NCBI RefSeq assembly: GCF_005222955.1
Contig: NZ_LWUA01000234.1
Span: 1 to 51,570 of the forward strand
Direction of reading: 5' to 3'
Source: Blastococcus sp. CCUG 61487
GTDB lineage: Bacteria; Actinomycetota; Actinomycetes; Mycobacteriales; Geodermatophilaceae
Length of the DNA: 51,570 nucleotides
Made by a program: the position numbers and the translations under genes. Below the pieces are notes generated by a model. The model was not told the DNA's origin, made no database searches, and saw only the letters and a program-made list of their open reading frames with translations. This document shows, in pieces, positions 8,249 to 16,976 of this stretch (position 1 is its first letter; every line of letters starts with the position of its first letter).

Positions 8249-8249
8249 G

Positions 8250-8255
8250 TAGCGT
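8250..8255 (+). promoter_or_regulatory. -10 element for leaderless gene at 8262
   Basis: TAGCGT lies 6 bases before the ATG at 8262, and no Shine-Dalgarno sequence intervenes. It fits the leaderless pattern of the window. Confidence 0.45.
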
Positions 8256-8261
8256 GCCGGC

Positions 8262-8798
8262 ATGGCGCGCACCGGTGCGGTCATCGGCATCCTGGCCCTC
8301 GTCGCCGCCGCCGGGTACGCGGCGGCGCCCGACACCGAGCCCGAGTACCTCGGTGACCTGCCCTCGATCATCGAGCAGGCCGAGGTGGCGCCCCCGCTCC
8401 CGCCCGAGTTCGTGCCGCCGCCGGACGTGCCGCCGGGCCCCCGCGTCGATGGCCCCGACCCGGTCACGCTCGAGGCGCCGCCGCCGATCCCGCCGGTCCC
8501 GGGGGAGCGCGTGCCCGCGCCCGTCACCGACACCGTGCGCGAGTTCGATCCGAGCGTGGAGAACAACGGCGCGCCCTCGCCGGGGAGGGGGCTGCTGGGC
8601 GCCCTCACCGACCTCCTCGGGACCGGTCCGATCCCGTGCGTGGACACCGACACGATCCTGCGGCCCGAGGGGCTCGTCGACTGCCTGACCGGAGAGCTCC
8701 TCGAACCCGCGCTCCCGCTGGACCCGTGCGCGCTCGAGCCGGTGGTGGGCGAGTGCCTGGGCGTGCTCCCCGAGGGGGCGGGAACCCCCACCGGCTAA
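8262..8798 (+). CDS. Secreted proline-rich hypothetical protein
   Basis: A 178-residue protein with a short signal peptide (MARTGAVIGILALVAAAGYA, cleavage probably after AAA near 22). A long low-complexity region rich in Pro and acidic residues follows (about 25-110, for example PPEFVPPPDVPPGP). The C-terminal part (about 125-178) holds four cysteines (CVDTD, DCLTG, DPCAL, GECLG), which could form two disulphides outside the membrane. No domain recognised. The start is supported by a TAGCGT -10 element 6 bases upstream. It ends 9 bases before the next gene. Function unknown; a cell-envelope spacer protein is a guess. Confidence 0.7.
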   Translation: MARTGAVIGILALVAAAGYAAAPDTEPEYLGDLPSIIEQAEVAPPLPPEFVPPPDVPPGPRVDGPDPVTLEAPPPIPPVPGERVPAPVTDTVREFDPSVENNGAPSPGRGLLGALTDLLGTGPIPCVDTDTILRPEGLVDCLTGELLEPALPLDPCALEPVVGECLGVLPEGAGTPTG

Positions 8799-8801
8799 CG
8801 T
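8796..8801 (+). promoter_or_regulatory. -10 element for leaderless gene at 8808
   Basis: TAACGT lies 6 bases before the GTG at 8808 and overlaps the stop codon of the preceding gene. Leaderless arrangement. Confidence 0.45.
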
Positions 8802-8807
8802 TCGGGT

Positions 8808-9038
8808 GTGCCCACGTGGGAATACGCCTCGGTCATCACCGCCAACGATGCGGAGTCACAACGGGCCGGTGTGAGCGTCAAGCTCCCCGGCGGACAGTCG
8901 GAACGCCAGCAGGGCGACACCAGCTCGGTGCTCAACAAGCTCGGCAGCGAGGGCTGGGAGCTGGTCAGCTACCACTCCAGCGGCTCCGGCTCCTGGGGCT
9001 TCGAGCAGTTCTGGCTCAAGCGCCAGACGGGCGCCTGA
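8808..9038 (+). CDS. Small DUF4177-like protein
   Basis: A 76-residue protein. An N-terminal WEYASVITAND strand and the central LNKLGSEGWELVSYHSSGSG resemble the DUF4177 fold: Trp-Glu-Tyr start, then Leu-Asn-x-Leu-Gly-x-Glu-Gly-Trp-Glu. A final FEQFWLKR strand follows. Such proteins are small cytoplasmic domains of unknown function. The GTG start is preceded by a TAACGT -10 at 6-base spacing. It ends 19 bases before the LexA-type palindrome of the next gene, which could not control it because it lies downstream. Confidence 0.75.
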   Translation: MPTWEYASVITANDAESQRAGVSVKLPGGQSERQQGDTSSVLNKLGSEGWELVSYHSSGSGSWGFEQFWLKRQTGA

Positions 9039-9057
9039 CCCCGCCACGCCGGAACGG

Positions 9058-9081
9058 TCCGTCGAACACGTGTTCGACGGA
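9058..9081. promoter_or_regulatory. LexA-binding SOS box (24-bp perfect palindrome)
   Basis: The 24 bases are a perfect palindrome with half-site TCCGTCGAACAC. The core TCGAACACGTGTTCGA fits the actinobacterial/Gram-positive SOS consensus TCGAAC-N4-GTTCGA at every defined position. It covers the expected -35 region of the CACACT hexamer at 9087-9092, so bound LexA would block RNA polymerase. There is no T-tract, which argues against a terminator. Confidence 0.8.
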
Positions 9082-9086
9082 TGCGG

Positions 9087-9092
9087 CACACT
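9087..9092 (+). promoter_or_regulatory. -10 element of the SOS-controlled promoter
   Basis: CACACT lies 6 bases before the GTG at 9099 and 5 bases after the LexA palindrome. It is weaker than TANNNT but has the window's leaderless spacing. Confidence 0.4.
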
Positions 9093-9098
9093 GGTGGC

Positions 9099-9467
9099 GT
9101 GGACGCGACGGTGCCGCCGGGCTGGCCGGACGAGGTGCGCCCGCCGGGCGCCCCGGACTGGGAGCGCACGGCGGTCGCCTGGCTGTACGACCTCGTGCCG
9201 CCCGACTACCGGGCGCACGAGGTGCTGCGCCGGTACCCGGTGCTGCTCGCCCGCTTCGCCGCCGACCACGTCGCCGCGGGGATCGAGGCGGCGCGGGCCG
9301 GATGGCGGACCGTCCGCGTGGACCTCGCCGACCACCTGCCCCCGGACGCCATCGAGGCCGCGATGAGGGCCTACGAGCGCGAGGGTGCCCGCCTCGCGGC
9401 CGCTGCCCGCGGCGTCGAGGTGGTCGGGGCCGCCCTGCGGGGAGAGCGCTGGGTTCCCCGCCTGTGA
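9099..9467 (+). CDS. Conserved hypothetical protein under SOS box
   Basis: A 122-residue soluble protein of unknown function. It starts with a Pro/Trp-rich segment (PGWPDEVRPPGAPDWERTAV), then AWLYDLVPPDYRAHEVLRRY. The rest is mostly amphipathic helix (LLARFAADHVAAGIEAARAG and LPPDAIEAAMRAYEREGARL), ending in WVPRL. I recognise no catalytic motif. Start choice: GTG 9099 lies 6 bases after CACACT. ATG 9081 overlaps the LexA palindrome and is unlikely, while GTG 9111 also remains possible. A perfect LexA box directly upstream implies induction by DNA damage. dxs follows 142 bases later with its own promoter and ribosome site. Confidence 0.8.
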   Translation: MDATVPPGWPDEVRPPGAPDWERTAVAWLYDLVPPDYRAHEVLRRYPVLLARFAADHVAAGIEAARAGWRTVRVDLADHLPPDAIEAAMRAYEREGARLAAAARGVEVVGAALRGERWVPRL

Positions 9468-9529
9468 CGCGGTGCCCGCCGGGTGCGTCCGGACGCGCCT
9501 CTCGACCGGAAGAGATCCACGTCCGCACG

Positions 9530-9535
9530 TACAGT
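9530..9535 (+). promoter_or_regulatory. Candidate dxs -10 element
   Basis: TACAGT fits TANNNT and would start dxs transcription near 9542, leaving a leader of about 67 bases. That leader carries a GGAGAGGAAG ribosome site. No riboswitch structure recognised in the leader. Confidence 0.35.
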
Positions 9536-9609
9536 TGACCGGCGGCCGCACGCTGGTTGCCTGATCCACTGCCGCACCTGCCGTCGACGGAGAGGAAGAC
9601 ACCCCCACC

Positions 9610-11529
9610 GTGTCGCTCCTGCGCTCGCTCTCCGGCCCCGAGGACCTCCGTGCCCTGCCGGCCGACCAGTTGCCCGCCCTGGCCGGAGAGATCCGTGACG
9701 CCCTGGTCACCGGCGTGGCGAGGACGGGTGGCCACCTCGGCCCCAACCTCGGCTGCGTCGAGCTGACCATCGCCCTGCACCGGGTGTTCGACAGCCCGCA
9801 CGAGCCGATCGTCTTCGACACCGGCCACCAGTCCTACGTGCACAAGATGCTCACCGGCCGCGTCGAGGGCTTCGAGCGGCTGCGCCAGCGCGGCGGGCTG
9901 TCCGGCTATCCCTGCCGCGGTGAGAGCGAGCACGACTGGGTGGAGAACAGCCACGCCTCGACGTCGCTGTCCTACGCCGACGGGCTGGCCAAGGCCTTCG
10001 CCATCCGCGGCGACCAGCGGCCGGTGGTCGCGGTCATCGGCGACGGCGCGCTCACCGGCGGGATGGCCTGGGAGGCGCTCAACAACATCGCCGCGGCGCA
10101 GGACCGGCCCGTGGTGATCGTCGTCAACGACAACGGCCGCTCCTACTCGCCGACCATCGGCGGCGTCGCCGACGCGCTGGCCACCCTGCGCCTGCGCCCC
10201 GGCTACGAGAACGCGCTGCTGCAGGTGCGCCAGGCGCTGCACCGCGCCCCCGTCGTCGGCACCGCGCTCTACGACGCGCTGCACGCGATCAAGAAGGGCC
10301 TCAAGGACGTCCTGTCCCCGCAGGGCATGTTCGAGGACCTGGGCCTGAAGTACGTCGGCCCGGTGGACGGCCACGACATCGAGGTCATGGAGTCGGCGCT
10401 GCGTCGGGCCCGGTCGTTCGGCGGCCCGGTCATCGTGCACGCCGTCACCACCAAGGGCTACGGCTACCCGCCGGCCGAGACCGACCAGATCGACGCCTGG
10501 CACGCCACCGGGGTGTTCGACCCCGACAGCGGCACCAGCGTGCGCAAGACCGGCCTGGCGTGGACCGACGCGTTCTCCGACGAGCTGGTGAAGATCGGCA
10601 CCGAGCGGGCCGACGTCGTCGCGATCACCGCGGCGATGCTGCACCCCACGGGGTTGGCCGCCTTCGCCGAGCGCTTCCCGGAGCGGACGTTCGACGTCGG
10701 CATCGCCGAGCAGCACGCCGTCACCTCCGCCGCCGGCCTGGCGATGGCCGGGATGCACCCGGTGGTCGCCGTCTACTCGACCTTCCTCAACCGCGCGTTC
10801 GACCAGTTGCTCATGGACGTCGCCCTGCACCGGCAGCCGGTGACGGTCGTGCTGGACCGGGCCGGCGTGACCGGTGAGGACGGCGCCTCGCACAACGGCA
10901 TGTGGGACCTCTCGATCCTCTCGGTGGTGCCGGGCATCCACGTGGCCGCACCACGCGACGAGGCCACCCTGCGTGAGGCCGTCCGCGAGGCGGTGGCGAT
11001 CAGCGACGGGCCGTCGGTGGTGCGGTTCCCCAAGGGGGCGCTGCCGCCGGAGCTGCCCGCGCTGGAGCGGCGCGGGCCGGTCGACGTGCTGCGCTCCGTG
11101 GACGCCGCCGACGTGCTGCTGGTCGCCGTCGGCTCGATGGTGCCGGTCTGCCTGGCCGCGGCCGAGCGGGTCGCCGACCACGGGATCGGCGTCACCGTCG
11201 TCGACCCGCGGTGGGTGCTGCCGGTGTCGGACAGCCTGGTGGAGCTGGCCTCGCGTCACCGGCTCGTGGTCACCGTCGAGGACGGCGGCCGGGCCGGGGG
11301 AGTGGGGACGACGCTCAGCCAGGCGCTGCAGGACCGGGAGATCGACGTCCCGGTGCGTGCCCTGGGCCTGCCGCAGGCGTTCTTCGAGCACGGTTCGCGC
11401 GGCCAGGTGCTGGCCGACGCCGGGCTCACCGAGCAGGACGTCGCCCGCCGGATCGCCGAGTGGGCGGCGACCCTCAGCGACCGCGCGGACGTGCGGATGG
11501 CCCAGCCCGTGGACGGCGCCCAGCAGTAG
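9610..11529 (+). CDS. dxs: 1-deoxy-D-xylulose-5-phosphate synthase
   Basis: Condenses pyruvate and glyceraldehyde 3-phosphate, using thiamine diphosphate and Mg2+, to DXP. This is the entry step of the MEP isoprenoid pathway and also supplies DXP for thiamine. It is 639 residues, a normal length. Near residue 71 is GHQSYVHK, near 143 the thiamine-binding [15 protein letters not shown] with the later [13 protein letters not shown], and near 366 the [10 protein letters not shown] segment with the catalytic Glu. The transketolase C-terminal domain ends the protein. GTG start with GGAGAGGAAG upstream. It converges on the RNase D gene across a strong double hairpin. M. tuberculosis dxs1 (Rv2682c) has the same neighbours. 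Confidence 0.97.
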   Translation: MSLLRSLSGPEDLRALPADQLPALAGEIRDALVTGVARTGGHLGPNLGCVELTIALHRVFDSPHEPIVFDTGHQSYVHKMLTGRVEGFERLRQRGGLSGYPCRGESEHDWVENSHASTSLSYADGLAKAFAIRGDQRPVVAVIGDGALTGGMAWEALNNIAAAQDRPVVIVVNDNGRSYSPTIGGVADALATLRLRPGYENALLQVRQALHRAPVVGTALYDALHAIKKGLKDVLSPQGMFEDLGLKYVGPVDGHDIEVMESALRRARSFGGPVIVHAVTTKGYGYPPAETDQIDAWHATGVFDPDSGTSVRKTGLAWTDAFSDELVKIGTERADVVAITAAMLHPTGLAAFAERFPERTFDVGIAEQHAVTSAAGLAMAGMHPVVAVYSTFLNRAFDQLLMDVALHRQPVTVVLDRAGVTGEDGASHNGMWDLSILSVVPGIHVAAPRDEATLREAVREAVAISDGPSVVRFPKGALPPELPALERRGPVDVLRSVDAADVLLVAVGSMVPVCLAAAERVADHGIGVTVVDPRWVLPVSDSLVELASRHRLVVTVEDGGRAGGVGTTLSQALQDREIDVPVRALGLPQAFFEHGSRGQVLADAGLTEQDVARRIAEWAATLSDRADVRMAQPVDGAQQ

Positions 11530-11563
11530 TCCCGCCCCGGGCCGTCGTCCTTCCGCGGCGTGC

Positions 11564-11626
11564 GACGTCCTCCCTCACCGTCGACCACGAGGGAGGACGT
11601 CCGACGATCAGGTGAGCTGATCGTCG
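11564..11626. terminator. Double-hairpin bidirectional terminator
   Basis: Two hairpins sit between the convergent dxs and RNase D genes. The first has a perfect 13-bp stem (11564-11576 with 11589-11601, GACGTCCTCCCTC) and a 12-base loop. The second has a perfect 10-bp stem (11602-11611 with 11617-11626, CGACGATCAG) and a 5-base loop. There is no T-tract, as is common in actinobacterial terminators. Confidence 0.7.
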
Positions 11627-11636
11627 CCGAGAAGGG

Positions 11637-12929
11637 TCAGGCGCGGGTGGCGGCGTCGGTGAGCACGTCGGCGGTGAGCTCGACCTGCCACTCCCGCGCC
11701 CCGCCGGCGCGCAGCGCGTCGACGACGGCGTCGCGCCCCGGCGGCGAGGGCGGGCTCCACATCAGGCGGCGCACGAGGTCGGGGGAGAGCAGGTTCTCCA
11801 CCGGCACGGTGTGCTTCTCCGACAGCTCCGCCAGCCCGGCGCGCGCCACCTGCAGGCGGGTCGCGGCGGCGGGGTCGCGGTCCGCCCAGCGGTTCACCGG
11901 CGGCGGGCCCTCACCGGGCCGGCTCTGCGGCGGCAGCTCCTCCTCGGGCAGCGCCTTGCCGCGGGCCAGCGCCTGGAACCAGTGCGCCACCAGCCGCCGG
12001 TTCGCCCGGCCGCGGAACACCGGCAGCTCCAGTAGCGCGCCCTCGTTCTTCGGGTCCGCCTGCACCGCCGACACCATCGCCGAGTCGGGCAGGACCCGGC
12101 CGGGCGCGACGTCCCGTCGCCGGGCCAGCTGGTCCCGAGCCTCCCACAGCGAGCGCAGCATGCCCAGCTGCCGGCGGCTGCGCAGGCCGTGGACGCCGGA
12201 GGTGCGCCGCCACGGGTCGGCCTTCGGAGCCGGCGGGCCGGCCCCGAGGATCGCCTCGAACTCCTGGCGGGCCCACTCGGTCTTGCCCTGGGCCTCGAGG
12301 ATCTCGGCCAGCGCGTCGCGCAGATCGACGAGCACCTCGACGTCGAGCGCCGCGTAGACCAGCCACTCCTCGGGCAGCGGGCGGGTGCTCCAGTCCGCCG
12401 CCGAGTGCCCCTTGACCAGCGAGTAGCCCAGCAGCGACTCGACGACGGCGCCCAGCCCCACGCGCGGCAGCCCGGCCAGGCGGGCGGCGAGCTCGGTGTC
12501 GAAGATGCGGCTGGGCACGAGGCCGATCTCGGCCAGGCAGGGCAGGTCCTGGTTCGCGGCGTGCAGGACCCATTCCACATCGCGGATCGCGTCCTGGATC
12601 ACCGACACGTCCGGCAGCGGAACGGGGTCGAGCAGCCCGGTGCCCGCGCCCTCGCGGCGCAGCTGCACCAGGTAGGCCTTCTGGCCGTAGCGGTAGCCGG
12701 AGGCGCGCTCGGCGTCGACGGCCACGGCACCGCTGCCCTCGCGGAGCGCCTGGGCGTACTCCACCAGCTGGGTGGACGTCTCGATGACCGGCGGCAGTCC
12801 GTCACGAGGGGCGAGCAGCGGGGTCGCGGGGTTCTCCTCGGCGGCGGCGTCGTCCGTCGCCGGCCGAGGACTGGGCTCGGTGCTCAGTTGCCGTCCACCT
12901 TCTCGCCGGTTCTCGTCGGTCGGCTGCAC
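11637..12929 (-). CDS. RNase D-type 3'-5' exonuclease with HRDC domain
   Basis: A 430-residue DEDD-family exonuclease, likely trimming the 3' ends of structured RNAs such as tRNA precursors. Catalytic acids are visible in VDAERASGYRYG (D and E, near 70), HAANQDLPCL (D, near 127) and YAALDVEVLVDLR (Tyr and Asp, near 195), the DEDDy pattern. An HRDC domain (about 240-310, RRQLGMLRSLWEARDQLARR) is followed by a second HRDC-like helical segment to the end. The N-terminal 40 residues are low complexity and could be mis-started. It lies downstream of DUF3000 on the same strand, 52 bases apart, as in Rv2680-Rv2681. Confidence 0.9.
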   Translation of the reverse strand: MQPTDENRREGGRQLSTEPSPRPATDDAAAEENPATPLLAPRDGLPPVIETSTQLVEYAQALREGSGAVAVDAERASGYRYGQKAYLVQLRREGAGTGLLDPVPLPDVSVIQDAIRDVEWVLHAANQDLPCLAEIGLVPSRIFDTELAARLAGLPRVGLGAVVESLLGYSLVKGHSAADWSTRPLPEEWLVYAALDVEVLVDLRDALAEILEAQGKTEWARQEFEAILGAGPPAPKADPWRRTSGVHGLRSRRQLGMLRSLWEARDQLARRRDVAPGRVLPDSAMVSAVQADPKNEGALLELPVFRGRANRRLVAHWFQALARGKALPEEELPPQSRPGEGPPPVNRWADRDPAAATRLQVARAGLAELSEKHTVPVENLLSPDLVRRLMWSPPSPPGRDAVVDALRAGGAREWQVELTADVLTDAATRA

Positions 12930-12981
12930 GGGTGGGTCCGCTCGCCGTTCCCGATGTTAGAGACTCCCACCGCCGGAGCGG

Positions 12982-13623
12982 TCAGTGGCTCTCGTCACCG
13001 GACCCCAGCAGCCGCACCCCCGGAGGCGGCAGGCCGGCAGCGTTGGCCAGCACCTGGAGCCAGGCGTGCAGGTGCCGGTCCAGCGCGGTGTCACCCGCCG
13101 TCCAGGACGCCCGCATCTCGACGTCGACCGAGTGCTCGGGCCCGGCCAGCTCCCCGAAACGGGTCGAGGCGGTGCGGGTGACGGTTCCCCCGACAGTCGA
13201 GTACGCCGCGCCGGTCTCGGTCAGGGCGTCGGTCAGCCAGCTCCAGGCGACCTCGGAGAACATCGTGTCGTCCACCAGCTGCTCGTCGGTCTCGGCCGAG
13301 AGGTAGCCGACGCACCGGGTCGTGCCGTGCCAGGTCTCGTGGCCGTCGGGGTCGTGGAGGACGATGAACCGCGCGCTGGCGATCTCCACCTCGTCGTCAC
13401 CGTCGGCCTCGGTCACCGAGGCGGCGATCGCGTGCGCCCAGGGAGCGAGCCGCTGGGGCGCCGGGATCTGCTCCAGCACGATCTCCGGCCGGGCCCGCAC
13501 CCCGGCGAGGGCCTCCAGGGCGGCACGGAACGGAGCGGGGACCTCGGCCCCCGGCACGTCCGTGCCCCTGGTCCCGGCGCCGGCCAGGATGTGCGGCTCC
13601 ACGTGCGCAGGGTAGGTGGCCAT
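12982..13623 (-). CDS. DUF3000 domain protein
   Basis: A 213-residue protein of the actinobacterial DUF3000 family, function unknown. The conserved domain starts at [20 protein letters not shown] and continues with [37 protein letters not shown] and [13 protein letters not shown]. The last part ([20 protein letters not shown]) is well preserved in the family. I chose the ATG at 13623; a GTG about 24 bases downstream would remove only residues before the domain. The gene reads into the RNase D gene 52 bases away and is divergent from hemE, as at Rv2680 in M. tuberculosis. Confidence 0.88.
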   Translation of the reverse strand: MATYPAHVEPHILAGAGTRGTDVPGAEVPAPFRAALEALAGVRARPEIVLEQIPAPQRLAPWAHAIAASVTEADGDDEVEIASARFIVLHDPDGHETWHGTTRCVGYLSAETDEQLVDDTMFSEVAWSWLTDALTETGAAYSTVGGTVTRTASTRFGELAGPEHSVDVEMRASWTAGDTALDRHLHAWLQVLANAAGLPPPGVRLLGSGDESH

Positions 13624-13716
13624 CCGGTGCACCGCGCCCGACGCGCCGTACGCCTCCCGACTCCCCTCCGACGCACCGGGCACACGGGACGTGGTCGTCT
13701 GGGAGACTCGACCTCC

Positions 13717-14778
13717 GTGAGCTCCGCATCCGTTCCGGTTCCGTCGACGTCTCCGGCCGACTCCGATCTCGTCCGCGCTGCCCGAGGGCTGCCGGTCACC
13801 CGCACCCCGGTGTGGTTCATGCGCCAGGCCGGGCGGTCCCTGCCGGAGTACCGGAGCCTGCGGGCGGGCACCGTGATGCTCGAGGCCTGCCAGGACCCGG
13901 ACATGGTCACCGAGATCACCCTGCAGCCGGTCCGCCGGCACGGCGTCGACGCGGCGATCCTCTTCTCCGACATCGTGCTGCCGCTGGTGGTGGCCGGTCT
14001 GGACATCGAGATCAAGCCCGGCATCGGCCCGGTGATCGCGAACCCGGTCCGCTCGGTCGCCGACGTCGACGCGCTGCCTCCCTTGGAGCCGGAGGCGCTG
14101 GGCTTCCTGGAGACGGCGGTCCGCCAGCTCGTCGCGGAGCTCGGCGCCACCCCGCTGATCGGCTTCGCCGGCGCGCCGTTCACCCTCGCGACCTACCTGA
14201 TCGAGGGCGGGCCGTCCAAGGAGCACGCCCGCACCAAGGCCTTCATGTACTCCGAGCCGGAGGCGTGGGGGCGCCTGATGGACAAGCTGGCGGTCTCGGC
14301 CGCGGTCTTCCTGCGTGCGCAGATCGACGCCGGCGCCGTCGTCGTCCAGCTCTTCGACTCCTGGGCCGGCGTGCTGTCGGCGGCCGACTACGCCGAGCGG
14401 GTGCTGCCGCACTCCCGGGCGGTCTTCGACGGCCTCGGCGAGCGGGACGTGCCGCGGATCCACTTCGGCGTGGGCACCGGCGAGCTGCTGCCGCTCATCG
14501 GCGACGCGGGCGCCGACGTCGTCGGCGTCGACTGGCGGATCCCGCTGGACGAGGCCGCGCGCCGCGTGGGCCCGCAGCGCTCGCTGCAGGGCAACCTCGA
14601 CCCCGCCGTCCTGCTGGCCGACCGCGCCACGGTCGACCGCGAGGTGCGCCGGATCGTCGAGCAGGGCAAGGCCGCCCGGGGCCACATCTTCAACCTCGGC
14701 CACGGCGTGCTGCCCGACACCGACCCCACCGTGCTCACCCACGTCACCGAGCTGGTGCACGAGCTCACGACGCGATGA
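13717..14778 (+). CDS. hemE: Uroporphyrinogen III decarboxylase
   Basis: Removes four acetate carboxyls from uroporphyrinogen III to give coproporphyrinogen III in heme synthesis. It is 353 residues, the usual length. The N-terminal signature [18 protein letters not shown] is followed by [36 protein letters not shown] and GVDWRIPL. The late [10 protein letters not shown] and [13 protein letters not shown] complete the family pattern. GTG start at 13717; GAGACT ends 8 bases upstream as a weak -10. The stop overlaps the hemY ATG (ATGA, 14775-14778). First gene of hemE-hemY-hemQ. Confidence 0.97.
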   Translation: MSSASVPVPSTSPADSDLVRAARGLPVTRTPVWFMRQAGRSLPEYRSLRAGTVMLEACQDPDMVTEITLQPVRRHGVDAAILFSDIVLPLVVAGLDIEIKPGIGPVIANPVRSVADVDALPPLEPEALGFLETAVRQLVAELGATPLIGFAGAPFTLATYLIEGGPSKEHARTKAFMYSEPEAWGRLMDKLAVSAAVFLRAQIDAGAVVVQLFDSWAGVLSAADYAERVLPHSRAVFDGLGERDVPRIHFGVGTGELLPLIGDAGADVVGVDWRIPLDEAARRVGPQRSLQGNLDPAVLLADRATVDREVRRIVEQGKAARGHIFNLGHGVLPDTDPTVLTHVTELVHELTTR

Positions 14779-16172
14779 CCCCGGCCCACCCCACGGCCCG
14801 GGCGAACCGCGTCGTCGTCGTCGGCGCCGGCATCACCGGGCTGGCTGCCGCTTTCGAGTGGCGGCGGCGCCGGCCCGACGACGAGATCGTCGTCCTGGAG
14901 GCGGGGGACCGGATCGGCGGGAAGCTGCACCGGGTCGAGCTGGCCGGCTCCTGGTACGACACCGGGCCCGAGGCGATGCTGGCGCGGGTCCCGGACGCCG
15001 TCGCGCTGGTCGAGGCGCTGGGCCTGAGCGACCGGCTGGTCGCCCCGGCGACGACGCAGGCGTCGGTCGTCCTGCCCGACGGCCGGCACCCGCTGCCCGC
15101 CGGGACGGTGCTCGGCGTGCCCGCCGAGGCCGACGGGCTCGAGGGGTTCCTGTCCGCCGACGGCGTCGCTCGGGTCCGGGCCGAGGCCGACCTGCCGCCC
15201 GTGCAGCTGGACGGCGACGTCGCCGTCGGCGCGCTGCTCCGGGAGCGGCTGGGCGACGAGGTGGTCGACCGGCTCGTCGAGCCGCTGCTCGGCGGGGTCT
15301 ACGCCGGGCGGGCCGACGAGCTCTCGCTCCAGGCGACGATGCCCGCCCTGGCCGCCCACCTGCCGAGGGCCGGGTCGGTCCTGGGTGCGGCGGCGGCCGC
15401 CCGGGACGCCGGCGCTCGCAGCCGCGGGGACGTCGACGGCCCGGTGTTCGTCACCGTCACCGACGGCATCGGCTCGCTGCCGGCGGCGCTGGTCGAGGCT
15501 TCCCGCGCGGACGTCCGGCTGCGCGCGCCGGCGCACGGCCTGCGGCGGACGGCGTCGGGCTTCGAGGTCTCCGCGGGCTCCATGGCCGAGCCCCAGGTCC
15601 TCGCCGCGGACGCGGTGATCGTGACCGCCCCGGCGCTCAAGGCGGCCCGGCTGCTGCAGGAGGTGGCGCCGTCCGCGGTGGAGCCGCTCGCCGGCATCCC
15701 GTACGCGTCGATGGCCGTCGTCGCCATGGCCTTCCCTGCGCAGGAGGTCGCCGCCGGGTCGGGGCTGCTGGTGCCGCCGGTCACCGGCCGGCTGGTCAAG
15801 GGCGTGACGGTGTCGTCGGCGAAGTGGCCGCACCTGGACGGCGGCGGTGCGCTGCTGGTCCGCTCGTCGGTCGGCCGGTTCCGCGCCGAGAGCGACCTGC
15901 AGCGCGACGACGACGAGCTCGTCGCCGCCGTGGTCGAGGACGTCGCCGACCTCCTCGGGCTGGCCCGCCCCGAGCCCCTGGAGACCGCACTCGTCCGCTG
16001 GGGCGGCGGCCTGCCGCAGTACCTGGTCGGCCACCCCGGCCGGGTCGCCGCGGTGCGCGCCGCCGTCGCCGAGGTGCCGGGGCTGGAGATCGCCGGGGCC
16101 GCGTTCGACGGCGTCGGCGTGCCCGCCTGCATCCGCGACGCCTCTCGCGCCGTCGCCGCACTGCTGGACTGA
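14775..16172 (+). CDS. hemY: Coproporphyrinogen III oxidase (HemY/CgoX type, FAD)
   Basis: FAD enzyme of 465 residues that oxidises coproporphyrinogen III to coproporphyrin III in the Gram-positive heme pathway. Older annotations call it protoporphyrinogen oxidase. The dinucleotide site [20 protein letters not shown] is at residues 13-32, followed by the acidic [14 protein letters not shown]. The C-terminal [20 protein letters not shown] and [15 protein letters not shown] form the second part of the FAD-binding fold. The choice of CgoX over PgoX rests on the following hemQ gene, which defines the coproporphyrin branch. Translationally coupled to hemE by a 4-base overlap. Confidence 0.93.
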   Translation: MTPAHPTARANRVVVVGAGITGLAAAFEWRRRRPDDEIVVLEAGDRIGGKLHRVELAGSWYDTGPEAMLARVPDAVALVEALGLSDRLVAPATTQASVVLPDGRHPLPAGTVLGVPAEADGLEGFLSADGVARVRAEADLPPVQLDGDVAVGALLRERLGDEVVDRLVEPLLGGVYAGRADELSLQATMPALAAHLPRAGSVLGAAAAARDAGARSRGDVDGPVFVTVTDGIGSLPAALVEASRADVRLRAPAHGLRRTASGFEVSAGSMAEPQVLAADAVIVTAPALKAARLLQEVAPSAVEPLAGIPYASMAVVAMAFPAQEVAAGSGLLVPPVTGRLVKGVTVSSAKWPHLDGGGALLVRSSVGRFRAESDLQRDDDELVAAVVEDVADLLGLARPEPLETALVRWGGGLPQYLVGHPGRVAAVRAAVAEVPGLEIAGAAFDGVGVPACIRDASRAVAALLD

Positions 16173-16189
16173 TTTCCGAAGAGGGGATG

Positions 16190-16927
16190 ATGGGGGACAT
16201 GAGCGAGCAGACCGTGGAACAGACTGGCGAGCGCAGCATCGGCAAGCGGGCGAACGAGCTGAACGCCACCATCCGCTACACGATGTGGTCGGTGTTCCGG
16301 CTGGCCCGCCCGCTGGCCGACGAGGGCCGCACCGCGGCCGCCGACGAGCTGACCGCGCTGGTCGAGGAGCTCGCCGGCAAGGACGTCGTCGTCCGCGGCA
16401 CGTACGACGTCGCCGGCTTCCGGGCCGACGCGGACCTCATGGTCTGGTGGCACGCGCCGTCGGCCGAGGCGCTGCAGGAGGCCTACACCCGGCTGCGTCG
16501 CACCGCGCTGGGCCGCCACCTCGACCCGGTGTGGTCGCAGATGGCGCTGCACCGGCCGGCGGAGTTCAACCGCAGCCACATCCCGGCGTTCCTCGCCGAC
16601 GAGGAGCCGCGGCAGTTCGTCTGCGTCTACCCGTTCGTGCGGTCCTACGAGTGGTACCTGCTGCCCGACGAGGAGCGGCGGGACCTGCTCAAGGAGCACG
16701 GCATGCAGGCCCGGCCCTACCCGGACGTGCGGGCCAACACCGTGGCCGCGTTCGCCCTGGGCGACTACGAGTGGATGCTCGCCTTCGAGGCCGACGAGCT
16801 GCACCGCATCGTCGACCTCATGCGCGACCTGCGGGCCAGCGGGGCCCGGCGGCACGTCCGCGAGGAGATCCCGTTCTACACCGGCGTCCGCAAGCCCATC
16901 GCGGAGCTGGTCCGCGACCTGGCCTGA
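16190..16927 (+). CDS. hemQ: Coproheme decarboxylase (HemQ/ChdC)
   Basis: Last enzyme of the coproporphyrin-dependent pathway: converts Fe-coproporphyrin III to heme b with peroxide. It is a chlorite-dismutase-fold protein of 245 residues. [13 protein letters not shown] opens the domain, [20 protein letters not shown] and [15 protein letters not shown] follow, and [18 protein letters not shown] carries the catalytic tyrosine region. [21 protein letters not shown] is near the heme. It strongly resembles Rv2676c. Three ATGs are possible (16187, 16190, 16199). AGAGGGG fits 16190 best, but 16199 (MSEQTVEQT) is a fair alternative. 17 bases separate it from hemY. Confidence 0.95.
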   Translation: MGDMSEQTVEQTGERSIGKRANELNATIRYTMWSVFRLARPLADEGRTAAADELTALVEELAGKDVVVRGTYDVAGFRADADLMVWWHAPSAEALQEAYTRLRRTALGRHLDPVWSQMALHRPAEFNRSHIPAFLADEEPRQFVCVYPFVRSYEWYLLPDEERRDLLKEHGMQARPYPDVRANTVAAFALGDYEWMLAFEADELHRIVDLMRDLRASGARRHVREEIPFYTGVRKPIAELVRDLA

Positions 16928-16930
16928 CCC

Positions 16931-16966
16931 GGAGAGGGGCCAAAAACGTGCTTGTGGCCCCTCTCC
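16931..16966. terminator. Bidirectional hairpin terminator, hemQ / msrB
   Basis: A perfect 12-bp stem, GGAGAGGGGCCA (16931-16942) with its complement at 16955-16966, encloses a 12-base A-rich loop. It starts 3 bases after the hemQ stop and ends 10 bases before the msrB stop on the other strand. Confidence 0.7.
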
Positions 16967-16976
16967 AGGGACGGCG

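Noticed and set aside
9058-9081. Palindrome as a terminator for the small DUF4177-like gene
   Set aside because: It has essentially no loop, no T-tract, is perfectly symmetric, and matches the LexA consensus placed over a promoter.
9081-9083. ATG at 9081 as start of the SOS-box gene
   Set aside because: It overlaps the last base of the LexA palindrome and lies upstream of the -10 hexamer; the GTG at 9099 fits the promoter better.
9468-9609. Thiamine riboswitch in the dxs leader
   Set aside because: CTGAT-like words occur, but the paired CTGAGA and ACCTGA blocks of a TPP switch are not present in order.
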